Assembly (NCBI GenBank): GCA_023395615.1
Contig: JAEWYP010000068.1
Location: forward strand, 1 to 40,593
DNA from: Bacillota bacterium
Lineage (GTDB): Bacteria; Bacillota; Clostridia; Christensenellales; Aristaeellaceae
DNA: 40,593 nucleotides
Direction of reading: 5' to 3'
Part shown: one piece after another, positions 33,999 through 40,593 of the stretch
How positions within the stretch are numbered: the stretch's first letter is position 1
Layout: each line of letters opens with the position of its first letter
Made by a program: the position numbers and the translations under genes
The notes under the pieces: generated by a model
Told to the model about the DNA's origin: nothing
Database searches by the model: none
The model's input: the letters and a program-made list of their open reading frames with translations, nothing else

Positions 33999-34705
33999 AC
34001 CAACAGGCGAAAAGCGATGTCATTCTGGCGCTGGACTTTCCTACGGCGAAAGAGACCTACGACTTTCTGGCGATGTTCCCGGCAGAGAAACCGTTCGTGA
34101 AGATCGGGATGGAGCTATACTACGCCGAAGGCCCGGAAATTGTCCGTCAGGTGAAAGCCCGCGGCCATAAAATCTTTCTGGACCTGAAACTGCACGACAT
34201 TCCCAACACCGTCAAGCGCGCCATGCATGTGCTTTCCACGCTGGATGTGGACATGGTGAACTGCCACGCGGCAGGCACCGTGGAAATGATGAAGGCGGCG
34301 CGTGAGGGCCTGACCCGGCCGGACGGCACCCGCCCCCTGCTGATCGCCGTAACTCAGCTCACCTCCACCGGGGAGGAACAGATGTACCGGGAACTGCTGA
34401 TTCGAACCCCCATGGCGCAAACCGTGATGCACTACGCGCAGAACGCCCGGCTGGCCGGGCTGGACGGCGTGGTGTGCTCCCCGCTGGAAGCCGCAGCGGT
34501 GAAAGAAACCTGCGGGCAGGATTTCCTCACCGTCACGCCCGGCATCCGCTTTGCCGGTTCCGCCGCCGACGATCAGGCCCGCATCACCACCCCGGAAAAA
34601 GCCAGACTCGGCGGCAGCGACTTTATCGTGGTCGGCCGCCCGGTTACGCAGGCCGCGGACCCGGTTGCCGCCTACCGCCGCTGCGTGCAGGGATTTTTAC
34701 AGTAA
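33995..34705 (+). CDS. pyrF: Orotidine-5'-phosphate decarboxylase PyrF
   Basis: Decarboxylates OMP to UMP, the end of the pathway. I chose ATG 33995, nine bases after GGAGG and overlapping the pyrD stop; a GTG at 33989 sits too close to that site. The 236-residue chain shows the catalytic D63xK65xxD68 array in FLDLKLHDIPNTV, the early ALDFP segment with D14, and the phosphate-binding TPGIR region. It follows the short bacterial type 1 pattern. It is 18 bases upstream of pyrE. Confidence 0.95.
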   Translation: MNQQAKSDVILALDFPTAKETYDFLAMFPAEKPFVKIGMELYYAEGPEIVRQVKARGHKIFLDLKLHDIPNTVKRAMHVLSTLDVDMVNCHAAGTVEMMKAAREGLTRPDGTRPLLIAVTQLTSTGEEQMYRELLIRTPMAQTVMHYAQNARLAGLDGVVCSPLEAAAVKETCGQDFLTVTPGIRFAGSAADDQARITTPEKARLGGSDFIVVGRPVTQAADPVAAYRRCVQGFLQ

Positions 34706-34723
34706 CGAAAGGGAGGATACCTC

Positions 34724-35371
34724 ATGCAAAACGAATCCCAACGTAAAATTGCCGAGGCGCTGCTCTCCATCCGCGCCGTGTTCCTTCGTCCGGACGAACC
34801 GTTTACCTGGGCCAGCGGCATTAAAAGCCCGATTTACTGCGATAATCGCCTCACCCTGACCGCGCCCAAAGTGCGTACTCAGGTGGAAAAAGGCTTGATG
34901 GAGATCGTTCGCCGGGAGTACCCCGCCTGTGAAGTGCTGATGGGCACCAGCACCGCCGGTATCGCGCACGCGGCCATCGTGGCCCACCTGATGGATTTGC
35001 CCATGGGCTACGTACGCTCCGGCGCCAAAGACCACGGGCGCGGCAACCAGATCGAAGGGAAACTGGAAGCCGGGCAGAAGGTAGTTGTGATTGAGGACCT
35101 CATTTCCACCGGCGGCAGCGTGATCGAAGTGGTGGATGTGTTGCGGCAGGCCGGGGCCGACGTGCTGGGCATCGCCAGCATCTTCACCTACGGGATGCGC
35201 AAGGGGCTGGACAGGCTGGCCGAAGCCAATGTGAAAAACGTGAGCCTGTCCAATCTGGACGTGCTTGCGGAAGTTGCGGTGGACACCGGCTACATCACCG
35301 CCGCGCAGCGGGAAGGGCTGCTGCGCTTCCGCGATAACCCTTCGGATGAAAGCTGGATGGCCCGCGGCTGA
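34724..35371 (+). CDS. pyrE: Orotate phosphoribosyltransferase PyrE
   Basis: Joins orotate and PRPP to OMP. 215 residues. The PRPP-binding motif VVVIEDLISTGGS spans 121-133. The mobile catalytic loop with SGAKDHGRGNQIEG lies at 99-112, and the early FTWASGIKSPIYCDNR segment at 27-42 binds orotate. GGGAGG precedes the ATG at a good distance. It is separated from pyrB by 29 bases, the largest spacing within the operon, but no terminator or promoter was seen in that gap. Confidence 0.96.
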   Translation: MQNESQRKIAEALLSIRAVFLRPDEPFTWASGIKSPIYCDNRLTLTAPKVRTQVEKGLMEIVRREYPACEVLMGTSTAGIAHAAIVAHLMDLPMGYVRSGAKDHGRGNQIEGKLEAGQKVVVIEDLISTGGSVIEVVDVLRQAGADVLGIASIFTYGMRKGLDRLAEANVKNVSLSNLDVLAEVAVDTGYITAAQREGLLRFRDNPSDESWMARG

Positions 35372-35400
35372 ACCGATTCAACACAGGGAGGACGACGAAA

Positions 35401-36315
35401 ATGCGCCACTTGCTGGATATTACCGATTGCAGCATGGAAGACCTGGACTGGCTGATGAACACAGCCGACGATATCATCGCGCGCCCCGGCGACTACGCAA
35501 CCGCCATGAGCCGCAAAAAGATTGCGACGCTGTTTTATGAACCCAGCACACGCACGCGATTAAGCTTTGAGGCGGCGATGCTGGAGCTGGGCGGCTCGGT
35601 GCTTGGGTTTGCGGAGGCCAGCAGTTCTTCCGCCTCCAAAGGGGAAAGCATCAGCGACACCGTTCGCGTGGTGGGTTGCTACGCGGATATCATCGCCATG
35701 CGCCATCCGCGCGAAGGCGCACCCACCGTGGCCGCGCGCTTCTCCCCCGTGCCCATCATCAACGCAGGCGACGGCGGGCACAACCACCCTACGCAGACGC
35801 TAGCCGACCTGCTCACCATCCGTCGGGAGAAGGGCCAGCTGTCCGGGTTGACCGTGGGCCTCTGCGGCGATCTGCAGTTTGGCCGCACTGTGCACAGCCT
35901 GATCAACGCCATGAGCCGCTATCCGGATACCCGCTTTGTGCTGATCTCCCCGGAGGAACTGCGCATCCCTGGTTACCTGCGGGAAAACATGGTTAAGGCG
36001 GGCGTACCCTTTACCGAGGTACGCAGGCTGGAAGACGTAATCGGTACGCTGGATATTCTGTACATGACCCGCGTACAGCGCGAACGTTTCTTTAACGAAG
36101 CCGATTATGTGCGCCTTAAAGACAGCTACATCCTCGACCCCGAAAAAATGCGCCTCGCGCGCGCCGACCTGTGCGTGCTGCATCCCCTGCCGCGCGTGAA
36201 CGAGATCAGCCACGCTGTGGACGACGACCCCCGCGCCTGCTACTTCAAGCAGGTGCTGTACGGCAAGTATATGCGCGAAGCGTTGATATTGAAGCTTTTG
36301 GAGGCGAAAGTATGA
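35401..36315 (+). CDS. pyrB: Aspartate carbamoyltransferase catalytic subunit PyrB
   Basis: Couples carbamoyl phosphate with aspartate, the committed step. 304 residues. S49-T-R-T-R53 in YEPSTRTRLSFEAAM is the carbamoyl-phosphate site, GHNHPTQTLADL in the middle is the second conserved motif, and LHPLPRVNEIS near the C-terminus binds aspartate. GGGAGG lies before the start. It overlaps pyrI by four bases, so it is expected to form the regulated complex with that subunit, with inhibition by CTP. Confidence 0.96.
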   Translation: MRHLLDITDCSMEDLDWLMNTADDIIARPGDYATAMSRKKIATLFYEPSTRTRLSFEAAMLELGGSVLGFAEASSSSASKGESISDTVRVVGCYADIIAMRHPREGAPTVAARFSPVPIINAGDGGHNHPTQTLADLLTIRREKGQLSGLTVGLCGDLQFGRTVHSLINAMSRYPDTRFVLISPEELRIPGYLRENMVKAGVPFTEVRRLEDVIGTLDILYMTRVQRERFFNEADYVRLKDSYILDPEKMRLARADLCVLHPLPRVNEISHAVDDDPRACYFKQVLYGKYMREALILKLLEAKV

Positions 36316-36752
36316 ACATCGACGGAATCCAGAACGGCTACGTTCTCGACCATATCCAGGCCGGAAAAGCGATGGTGATCTATCGCTACCTGAAGCTGGA
36401 CAAACTGGATTGCAGCGTCGCCATCATCAAAAACGCCAAATCCCGGCGAATGGGGCGCAAGGACATCATCAAGATTGATTCGCTGATCCCCATTGATCTG
36501 GATATTTTGGGCTATATCGACCCCAACGTGACCGTAAACGTCATCCGGGACGAGCAGCTGGTGGAAAAAAAGCGTCTGTCTCTGCCGGAGCGCGTAGTGA
36601 ACGTGATTCGCTGTAAGAATCCCCGCTGCATCACCCAGATCGAACAGGAAATAGAGCATGTGTTTTTCCTGGCCGACCGGGAAAAAGGCACCTACCGCTG
36701 CCTGTACTGCGAAACGGCGCACAAGCCGGAAGATCAGCCGGATTTCAGCTGA
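36312..36752 (+). CDS. pyrI: Aspartate carbamoyltransferase regulatory subunit PyrI
   Basis: Nucleotide-binding regulatory chain of ATCase. ATG 36312 gives 146 residues, the usual size. The zinc site that joins it to PyrB is complete: C101, C106, C130 and C133 (CKNPRC and CLYC). The N-terminal effector domain includes the GKAMVIYRYL and NAKSRRMGRKDIIKI segments. It is the last gene of the operon and is followed by a terminator 68 bases downstream. Its presence means control by nucleotides at the enzyme level, which may matter since no PyrR leader was seen. Confidence 0.96.
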   Translation: MNIDGIQNGYVLDHIQAGKAMVIYRYLKLDKLDCSVAIIKNAKSRRMGRKDIIKIDSLIPIDLDILGYIDPNVTVNVIRDEQLVEKKRLSLPERVVNVIRCKNPRCITQIEQEIEHVFFLADREKGTYRCLYCETAHKPEDQPDFS

Positions 36753-36820
36753 TCCCCCTGCGCTTTTATATCATCAATCGATCCTCCGACATTTAACCCC
36801 GTACGCCAGGGGAAAAACAG

Positions 36821-36866
36821 GAACGCTCTGCAACGATCTGTTGATCGCAGCAGAGCGTTCTTATTT
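36821..36866. terminator. Bidirectional terminator after the pyr operon
   Basis: GAACGCTCTGC at 36821-36831 pairs perfectly with 36850-36860. Inside, CGATC and GATCG extend the stem over a TGTT loop after a small internal bulge. TTATTT follows on the plus strand. On the minus strand the stem is followed by CTGTTTTT, so it can also end the transcript of the two minus-strand genes that follow. Confidence 0.8.
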
Positions 36867-36927
36867 GCGGGGGTCATGAATCCGTAAGGTATGGTTTAAC
36901 AGGGATCATGCCGTCGCACAGCAGGGT

Positions 36928-37284
36928 TTATTCTTTCCAGTCAATCTGGTTTTCCGGAATACCTGCCAGCCGACAAGCTTCCACCGCACTTTTTCTGCCT
37001 TCCGCGTCCCCAATGGGATAGCGGATTACCCGGTGCGGCAGCACCACGATCTTTTCCCGGCTGCTGCTCAGGTCCACATACCACTCTGGTCTCAGCGAAT
37101 CCGCCAGCTCCGCGAGGAAGCATTCCGGACCGGCCGAAAAGGCTATCGCCGTCCAATACGCAGGCTGATTGGGTGTATGGTTCGTCGCTTTCCATATCTG
37201 CACTTCTTTAATTTCCAGCAGATCCAGCACCCTGTCGTCTGTCAGGCTTTCTTTAATCAGCGTACCGCATAGCGCTTTGGGCAT
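36928..37284 (-). CDS. Hypothetical protein of 118 residues
   Basis: Not recognised. The chain is soluble with no signal peptide or membrane segment. Visible features are an N-terminal KALCGTLIKESLTDDRVLDLLEI segment, an aromatic middle (ATNHTPNQPAYWTAIAF, EWYVDL) and a basic stretch, KIVVLPHRVIRYPIG, before a helical tail. Start ATG 37284 has GGAGG upstream, overlapping the end of the previous gene. Only three bases separate it from the PPOX-like gene, so the two are co-expressed and may act together. It is convergent with pyrI. Confidence 0.72.
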   Translation of the reverse strand: MPKALCGTLIKESLTDDRVLDLLEIKEVQIWKATNHTPNQPAYWTAIAFSAGPECFLAELADSLRPEWYVDLSSSREKIVVLPHRVIRYPIGDAEGRKSAVEACRLAGIPENQIDWKE

Positions 37285-37287
37285 CCG

Positions 37288-37764
37288 TTATTCCTCCGTA
37301 AACGAAATATCAAACGTGAATGGAAATTCCTCCGCCGTATGGGTGGAAAAGTCCACATGCCAGCCCTTGCCCCCATCCTGAAAAAAGCCCGTCTCCGGTG
37401 TGAACCGCAGATAGCACATATCAGGATTCTCCTCGTTGTTGTGGCGGAAATACCAGGGAGCGAAAACCTCGATCAACCGCGCGCGGATCGCCTCGTTCTC
37501 CGCCTGCAGTGGATGCCCGATGTTCTCCACCAGGCCGGTGAAGGTATGCAGTTTTCGCCCGCACAGCGAAGCACGCGGATCGGCCGCCGTATCCTTCGCC
37601 TTGTGGCTCTGCCGGTTGGTTACGATATAGAACGCACCATCTGTGTAATAGGTGTCCACAAAACGAATCGAAGGGCCGGCTTCGCCCGTGGTCGCCATGG
37701 CGAACTGATAATCCCGCCCGAACAACCGGTTGATTTCTTTCATTGCCTGTTCGTAATCATTCAT
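37288..37764 (-). CDS. Pyridoxamine 5'-phosphate oxidase-fold flavoprotein
   Basis: 158 residues from ATG 37764. The sequence has the PPOX split-barrel pattern: YQFAMATTGEAGPSIRFVDTYYTDGAFYIVTNRQSHKAKDTAADPRASL, in which the second strand and the SHKAKD turn normally contact FMN phosphate. The C-terminal half has LRFTPETGFFQDG. Proteins of this type bind FMN, F420 or heme and often act in detoxification or general redox stress. A TTG at 37785 or GTG at 37770 are alternative starts; AAAGGAA lies at 37781-37775. It is the first gene of a two-gene transcript. Confidence 0.78.
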   Translation of the reverse strand: MNDYEQAMKEINRLFGRDYQFAMATTGEAGPSIRFVDTYYTDGAFYIVTNRQSHKAKDTAADPRASLCGRKLHTFTGLVENIGHPLQAENEAIRARLIEVFAPWYFRHNNEENPDMCYLRFTPETGFFQDGGKGWHVDFSTHTAEEFPFTFDISFTEE

Positions 37765-37801
37765 ATCCACGCCGTTCCTTTCCAAACGTTATTCTTTTGT
37801 C

Positions 37802-37830
37802 AGTATAACAGAACTGTTTACGGTCTTCAA
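37802..37830 (-). promoter_or_regulatory. Promoter of the PPOX-fold gene pair
   Basis: Read on the minus strand: -35 TTGAAG at 37830-37825, a 17-base spacer, and -10 TATACT at 37807-37802. The start would be near 37795, about 30 bases before the ATG. It is divergent from the nrdD promoter. Confidence 0.6.
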
Positions 37831-37904
37831 GCCGGTTATGCTTCTCCGGGTTTTCATTCCTACAGGATGTGCCATTTGGGTTTCATTTCCTTTGTAATCA
37901 AAAC

Positions 37905-37918
37905 GTAAAAATTTTTAC
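37905..37918 (+). repeat. 14-bp AT-rich palindrome upstream of the nrdD promoter
   Basis: GTAAAAATTTTTAC is a perfect palindrome ending eight bases before the -35 box of nrdD. It could be an UP element, a curved tract or an operator. Confidence 0.55.
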
Positions 37919-37926
37919 CAAAAGCG

Positions 37927-37955
37927 TTGACATTTGTAAAGTCATAGACTACAAT
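37927..37955 (+). promoter_or_regulatory. SigA-type promoter of nrdD-nrdG
   Basis: Consensus -35 TTGACA at 37927-37932, a 17-base spacer, and -10 TACAAT at 37950-37955. The leader to the nrdD ATG is close to 100 bases. The -10 box lies inside the first NrdR-box-like site. Confidence 0.85.
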
Positions 37956-37996
37956 ATCTATTGCATCGTACTCGTCAAACCAACTACATATTGTGT
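37949..37996 (+). promoter_or_regulatory. Two NrdR-box-like sites
   Basis: Compared with the 16-base NrdR box as I remember it (acaCwAtATaTwGtgt), the site at 37981-37996 matches at 13 positions and the one at 37949-37964 at 11. The starts are 32 bases apart with 16 bases between, three helix turns, the usual arrangement for NrdR pairs. The upstream site covers the -10 box, so binding would block transcription. Confidence 0.65.
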
Positions 37997-38059
37997 TTCT
38001 GCTTTACAGGCCTGATTCACAGCCGGGCCTTAGCAAGTAAACGGAAAGCGGGGATCGGG

Positions 38060-40147
38060 ATGTTAAACCTGATTATCAAGCGGGATCGTACCTATGTACC
38101 CTTTGAGAAAGAGAAGATCGCGCTGGCGATATTTAAGGCGGCCAACGCCGTAGGCGGCGACGATTACCAGACCTCCGAACGGTTAGCCAACGAAGTGGTC
38201 GCCATGGCGGAGGAACGATACCCAGATGGTATCGCCGATGTGGAAGGCATACAGGACATCGTAGAAAAGGTGCTGATTGAGAGGGGTCACGCCAAAACGG
38301 CGAAGGCCTATATCCTGTACCGCGAAAAACGCCGCTCCGCTCGCGAATCCAACGCGCTGATCGGCGCCACGATCAACATGTTTTCCGAGTACCTGAACGA
38401 TCAGGACTGGCGCATCAACGAGAACGCGAACACGCAAAAATCCATCAACGGGCTAAACAACTATGTTCGCGAAGTGTTCACCAAAAACTACTGGCTGCAT
38501 GAGATTTATCCTGAGGAAATCCGCAGCGCGCATATGTCCGGCGAAATGCACATTCACGATCTGGGCTTTTTCGGCCCCTATTGCGCCGGCTGGGACCTGC
38601 GCCAGATCCTGACGCGCGGCTTCGGCGGCGTGCCCGGCAAAGTGGAATCCAAGCCTCCGCGCCATCTGCGCACATTTCTTGGGCAGATTGTCAACTCTAC
38701 GTTCACCACACAGGGAGAAACCGCGGGCGCGCAGGCCTGGTCTTCTTTCGACACGTACTGCGCACCGTTTGTCCGTTATGACCACATCGATTATAAAACG
38801 GTCAAGCAGGCGCTGCAGGAGTTTATCTTTAACCTGAACGTGCCGACCCGTGTTGGTTTCCAGTGCCCGTTTTCCAACCTCACGTTTGACATCGTGCCCC
38901 CGCGCACGCTGAAGGACCAGAACGTAATCGTCGGCGGCGAACTGATGCCGGAAACCTACGGCGATTTCCAGCCGGAGATGGATATGCTCAACACCGCCTT
39001 CTGCGATGTGATGATGGAGGGTGACGCCAAAGGCCGCGTTTTCACCTTCCCGATCCCCACTATCAACATTACGAAAGAATTTAAATGGGACAGCCCCGTG
39101 ACCGACAAGTTTATGGAGGTTACGTGCAAGTACGGCATCCCCTATTTCTCCAACTATGTTAACAGCGACCTGTCCCCGGAAGATGCGCTTTCCATGTGCT
39201 GCCGTCTGCGGCTGAATACCAGCGAGCTTCGCAAACGCGGCGGCGGCCTGTTCGGCTCCAACCCGCTCACCGGCTCCATCGGCGTGGTTACGCTCAACCT
39301 GCCGCGTATCGGCTATCTGGCTAAAAACGAGCAGCAATTCTTCAGCCTTCTGGACGAGCGGATGAAAACCGCCAGCAAGAGCCTGGAGATTAAGCGCAAG
39401 GTGATTGAGGAGCAGACGGCCAAGGGTCTGTACCCCTATTCCGCCGCGTACCTGAAAGATGTGAAGGATCGCACCGGCAGCTACTGGTTTAACCACTTCA
39501 GCACCATCGGCCTGATCGGCATGAACGAAGCGTGCCTGAACCTGCTGGGCCCGGATCACGACATCACCAGCCCGGACGGGCAGGCGTTCGCCGTCCGCAC
39601 GCTCAACCACATGCGGGCGTTTATCCAGCAGCTGCAGGATGAAACCGGCCACTGCTACAACCTGGAAGCCACCCCCGCAGAAGGCACCAGCTATCGGCTG
39701 GCCAAGAAGGATAAGGATCGTTACGCCGACATCATCACCGCCGGAGACGAGGTGCCGTATTACACCAACTCCACCCAGCTGCCGGTGAATTATACGGACG
39801 ATATTTTTGAGACGCTCGATTTGCAGGACGAGCTGCAATCCCTCTACACCGGTGGCACAGTGCTGCACCTGTACCTGGGCGAGGAGATCAAAGACATCCG
39901 CATCGCCAAGAACCTGATCCAGAAAGTATTCCAGAATTACAAGCTGCCCTATATTTCCATCACCCCGACCTTCTCGATCTGCAACACTCACGGATATATC
40001 TCGGGCGAGCACTACACCTGCCCGGAGTGCGGCGCCGAAACCGAGGTGTGGAGCCGCGTGGTGGGTTATCTGCGCCCGGTGCAGAATTTCAACAAAGGGA
40101 AAAAAGAGGAATATTCCCAGCGGAAAAAGTACGTGATCGGGGAGTAA
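38060..40147 (+). CDS. nrdD: Anaerobic ribonucleoside-triphosphate reductase NrdD
   Basis: Class III ribonucleotide reductase that makes dNTPs without oxygen. ATG 38060, preceded by GCGGGG, gives 695 residues; the frame runs open upstream but only over the leader. An ATP-cone occupies about residues 4-95 (IIKRDRTYVPFEKEKIALAIFKAAN) and would carry dATP inhibition. The glycyl radical residue is G669 in RVVGYLRPV, near the C-terminus. A metal site with C641, H644, C654 and C657 (CNTHGY, CPECG) precedes it. It is followed three bases later by nrdG. Confidence 0.97.
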   Translation: MLNLIIKRDRTYVPFEKEKIALAIFKAANAVGGDDYQTSERLANEVVAMAEERYPDGIADVEGIQDIVEKVLIERGHAKTAKAYILYREKRRSARESNALIGATINMFSEYLNDQDWRINENANTQKSINGLNNYVREVFTKNYWLHEIYPEEIRSAHMSGEMHIHDLGFFGPYCAGWDLRQILTRGFGGVPGKVESKPPRHLRTFLGQIVNSTFTTQGETAGAQAWSSFDTYCAPFVRYDHIDYKTVKQALQEFIFNLNVPTRVGFQCPFSNLTFDIVPPRTLKDQNVIVGGELMPETYGDFQPEMDMLNTAFCDVMMEGDAKGRVFTFPIPTINITKEFKWDSPVTDKFMEVTCKYGIPYFSNYVNSDLSPEDALSMCCRLRLNTSELRKRGGGLFGSNPLTGSIGVVTLNLPRIGYLAKNEQQFFSLLDERMKTASKSLEIKRKVIEEQTAKGLYPYSAAYLKDVKDRTGSYWFNHFSTIGLIGMNEACLNLLGPDHDITSPDGQAFAVRTLNHMRAFIQQLQDETGHCYNLEATPAEGTSYRLAKKDKDRYADIITAGDEVPYYTNSTQLPVNYTDDIFETLDLQDELQSLYTGGTVLHLYLGEEIKDIRIAKNLIQKVFQNYKLPYISITPTFSICNTHGYISGEHYTCPECGAETEVWSRVVGYLRPVQNFNKGKKEEYSQRKKYVIGE

Positions 40148-40150
40148 ACG

Positions 40151-40593
40151 ATGAAGATCGCAGGCATGGTGAAAAACTCCTTTGTGGATTATCCCGCGCG
40201 TGTCGCCTGCGTGGTTTTCGTGCCAGGCTGTAATTACGATTGTTTTTACTGCCACAACCGGGCGCTGATCCACGACGCGCCCGCCGTGAAAACCGAAGAG
40301 GAAGTATTCGCCTTTCTGCAAAAGCGCGTCGGTCTGCTGGACGGCGTGGTGGTTACCGGCGGAGAGCCTGCCCTGCAACCCGACCTGATCCCGTTTCTGG
40401 CTAAAGTAAAAGCGCTGGGATTTCTCGCCAAACTGGACACCAATGGTTCCCGACCGGAAGTCATAAAACAGGTGCTTGCAAGCGGCCTGTGCGATTACTA
40501 CGCCGTGGATTACAAAGCCCCCGCCAGCCGATATGCCGAAACTTGCGGCGACCATGCGGACGCGAACAAAACGCTTGCCACGATCCGCCTGCT
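40151..40593 (+). CDS. nrdG: Anaerobic ribonucleotide reductase activating protein NrdG (cut off at the window end)
   Basis: Radical SAM enzyme that installs the glycyl radical in NrdD. 147 residues are visible and the gene runs off the right edge. C27, C31 and C34 in CNYDCFYC are the ligands of the [4Fe-4S] cluster. VVTGGEPALQ is the SAM-contacting GGE motif. The N-terminus MKIAGMVKNSFVDYPARVACVVF is typical of the longer NrdG group of clostridia. Three bases separate it from nrdD, so the pair is one transcript. Confidence 0.93.
   Translation, partial: MKIAGMVKNSFVDYPARVACVVFVPGCNYDCFYCHNRALIHDAPAVKTEEEVFAFLQKRVGLLDGVVVTGGEPALQPDLIPFLAKVKALGFLAKLDTNGSRPEVIKQVLASGLCDYYAVDYKAPASRYAETCGDHADANKTLATIRL

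Noticed and set aside
38453..40555. 700-codon open frame on the minus strand opposite nrdD
   Set aside because: It is an antisense shadow of nrdD and nrdG, whose motifs are unambiguous. The translation is rich in His, Gly, Ala, Val and Gln, as expected for a reverse frame of GC-rich coding DNA, and shows no domain.
1..40593. Mobile elements, CRISPR arrays, tRNA or rRNA genes
   Set aside because: I saw no transposase or integrase motifs, no regularly spaced repeats and no cloverleaf or rRNA-like stretches. The longer gene-free gaps are accounted for by promoters, leaders and terminators.

Overview
This window is GC-rich bacterial DNA from an anaerobic, Gram-positive-type organism, most likely a member of the Bacillota, class Clostridia. 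Evidence includes the two-subunit NAD-linked dihydroorotate dehydrogenase (PyrD class 1B plus PyrK), a pyrBI pair, the oxygen-sensitive NrdD/NrdG ribonucleotide reductase, an LCP-type cell-wall enzyme, strong AGGAGG-type ribosome binding sites and SigA-like promoters. No rank below class can be assigned from the sequence. No rRNA, tRNA, CRISPR array, transposase or prophage gene was seen.

Layout. (1) 1-7252, plus strand: histidine biosynthesis, with the tail of a probable hisZ, then hisG-D-C-B-H-A-F-IE and a PHP-type histidinol phosphatase. Most genes overlap by 4-7 bases, and a hairpin at 7336-7364 closes the run. (2) 7384-10642, minus strand: an EamA-type transporter with its own promoter and a large secreted CotH-kinase-like protein. 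(3) 10833-21584, plus strand, divergent from the cotH-like gene: a tightly packed 12-gene run. It holds two tandem DUF6056-like membrane proteins, an SDR, an acyl carrier protein, an ANL adenylating enzyme, LuxE-like and LuxC-like proteins, a membrane-anchored GT2 glycosyltransferase, a GNAT, two small EmrE/ArnEF-like proteins and a second GNAT. (4) 21671-24144, plus: trpS and a COG2509-type FAD enzyme, ended by a terminator. (5) 24216-26493, minus: a CDF metal exporter with Mn-type motifs and an LCP protein, behind a structured leader. (6) 26803-36752, plus: a complete UMP operon pyrC-carA-carB-pyrK-pyrD-pyrF-pyrE-pyrB-pyrI behind one strong promoter. (7) 36928-37764, minus: an unrecognised small protein and a PPOX-fold flavoprotein. 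(8) 38060 to the end, plus: nrdD and the start of nrdG, behind a promoter with two NrdR-box-like sites.

Regions 1, 6 and 8 are core metabolism: histidine, UMP and anaerobic dNTP synthesis. Both HisG and PyrE/CarAB draw on PRPP or glutamine pools.

Region 3 is the part worth attention. Its GT2 enzyme, SMR-like pair and two large membrane proteins look like the load, flip and transfer steps of a polyprenyl-phosphate-sugar system. In the same transcript, ACP, the ANL ligase, LuxE, LuxC and the SDR could activate and reduce a carboxylic acid, and two GNATs could acylate an amine. I infer a cell-surface glycan modification pathway that uses an ACP/LuxEC-made group. I do not recognise it as a described system.
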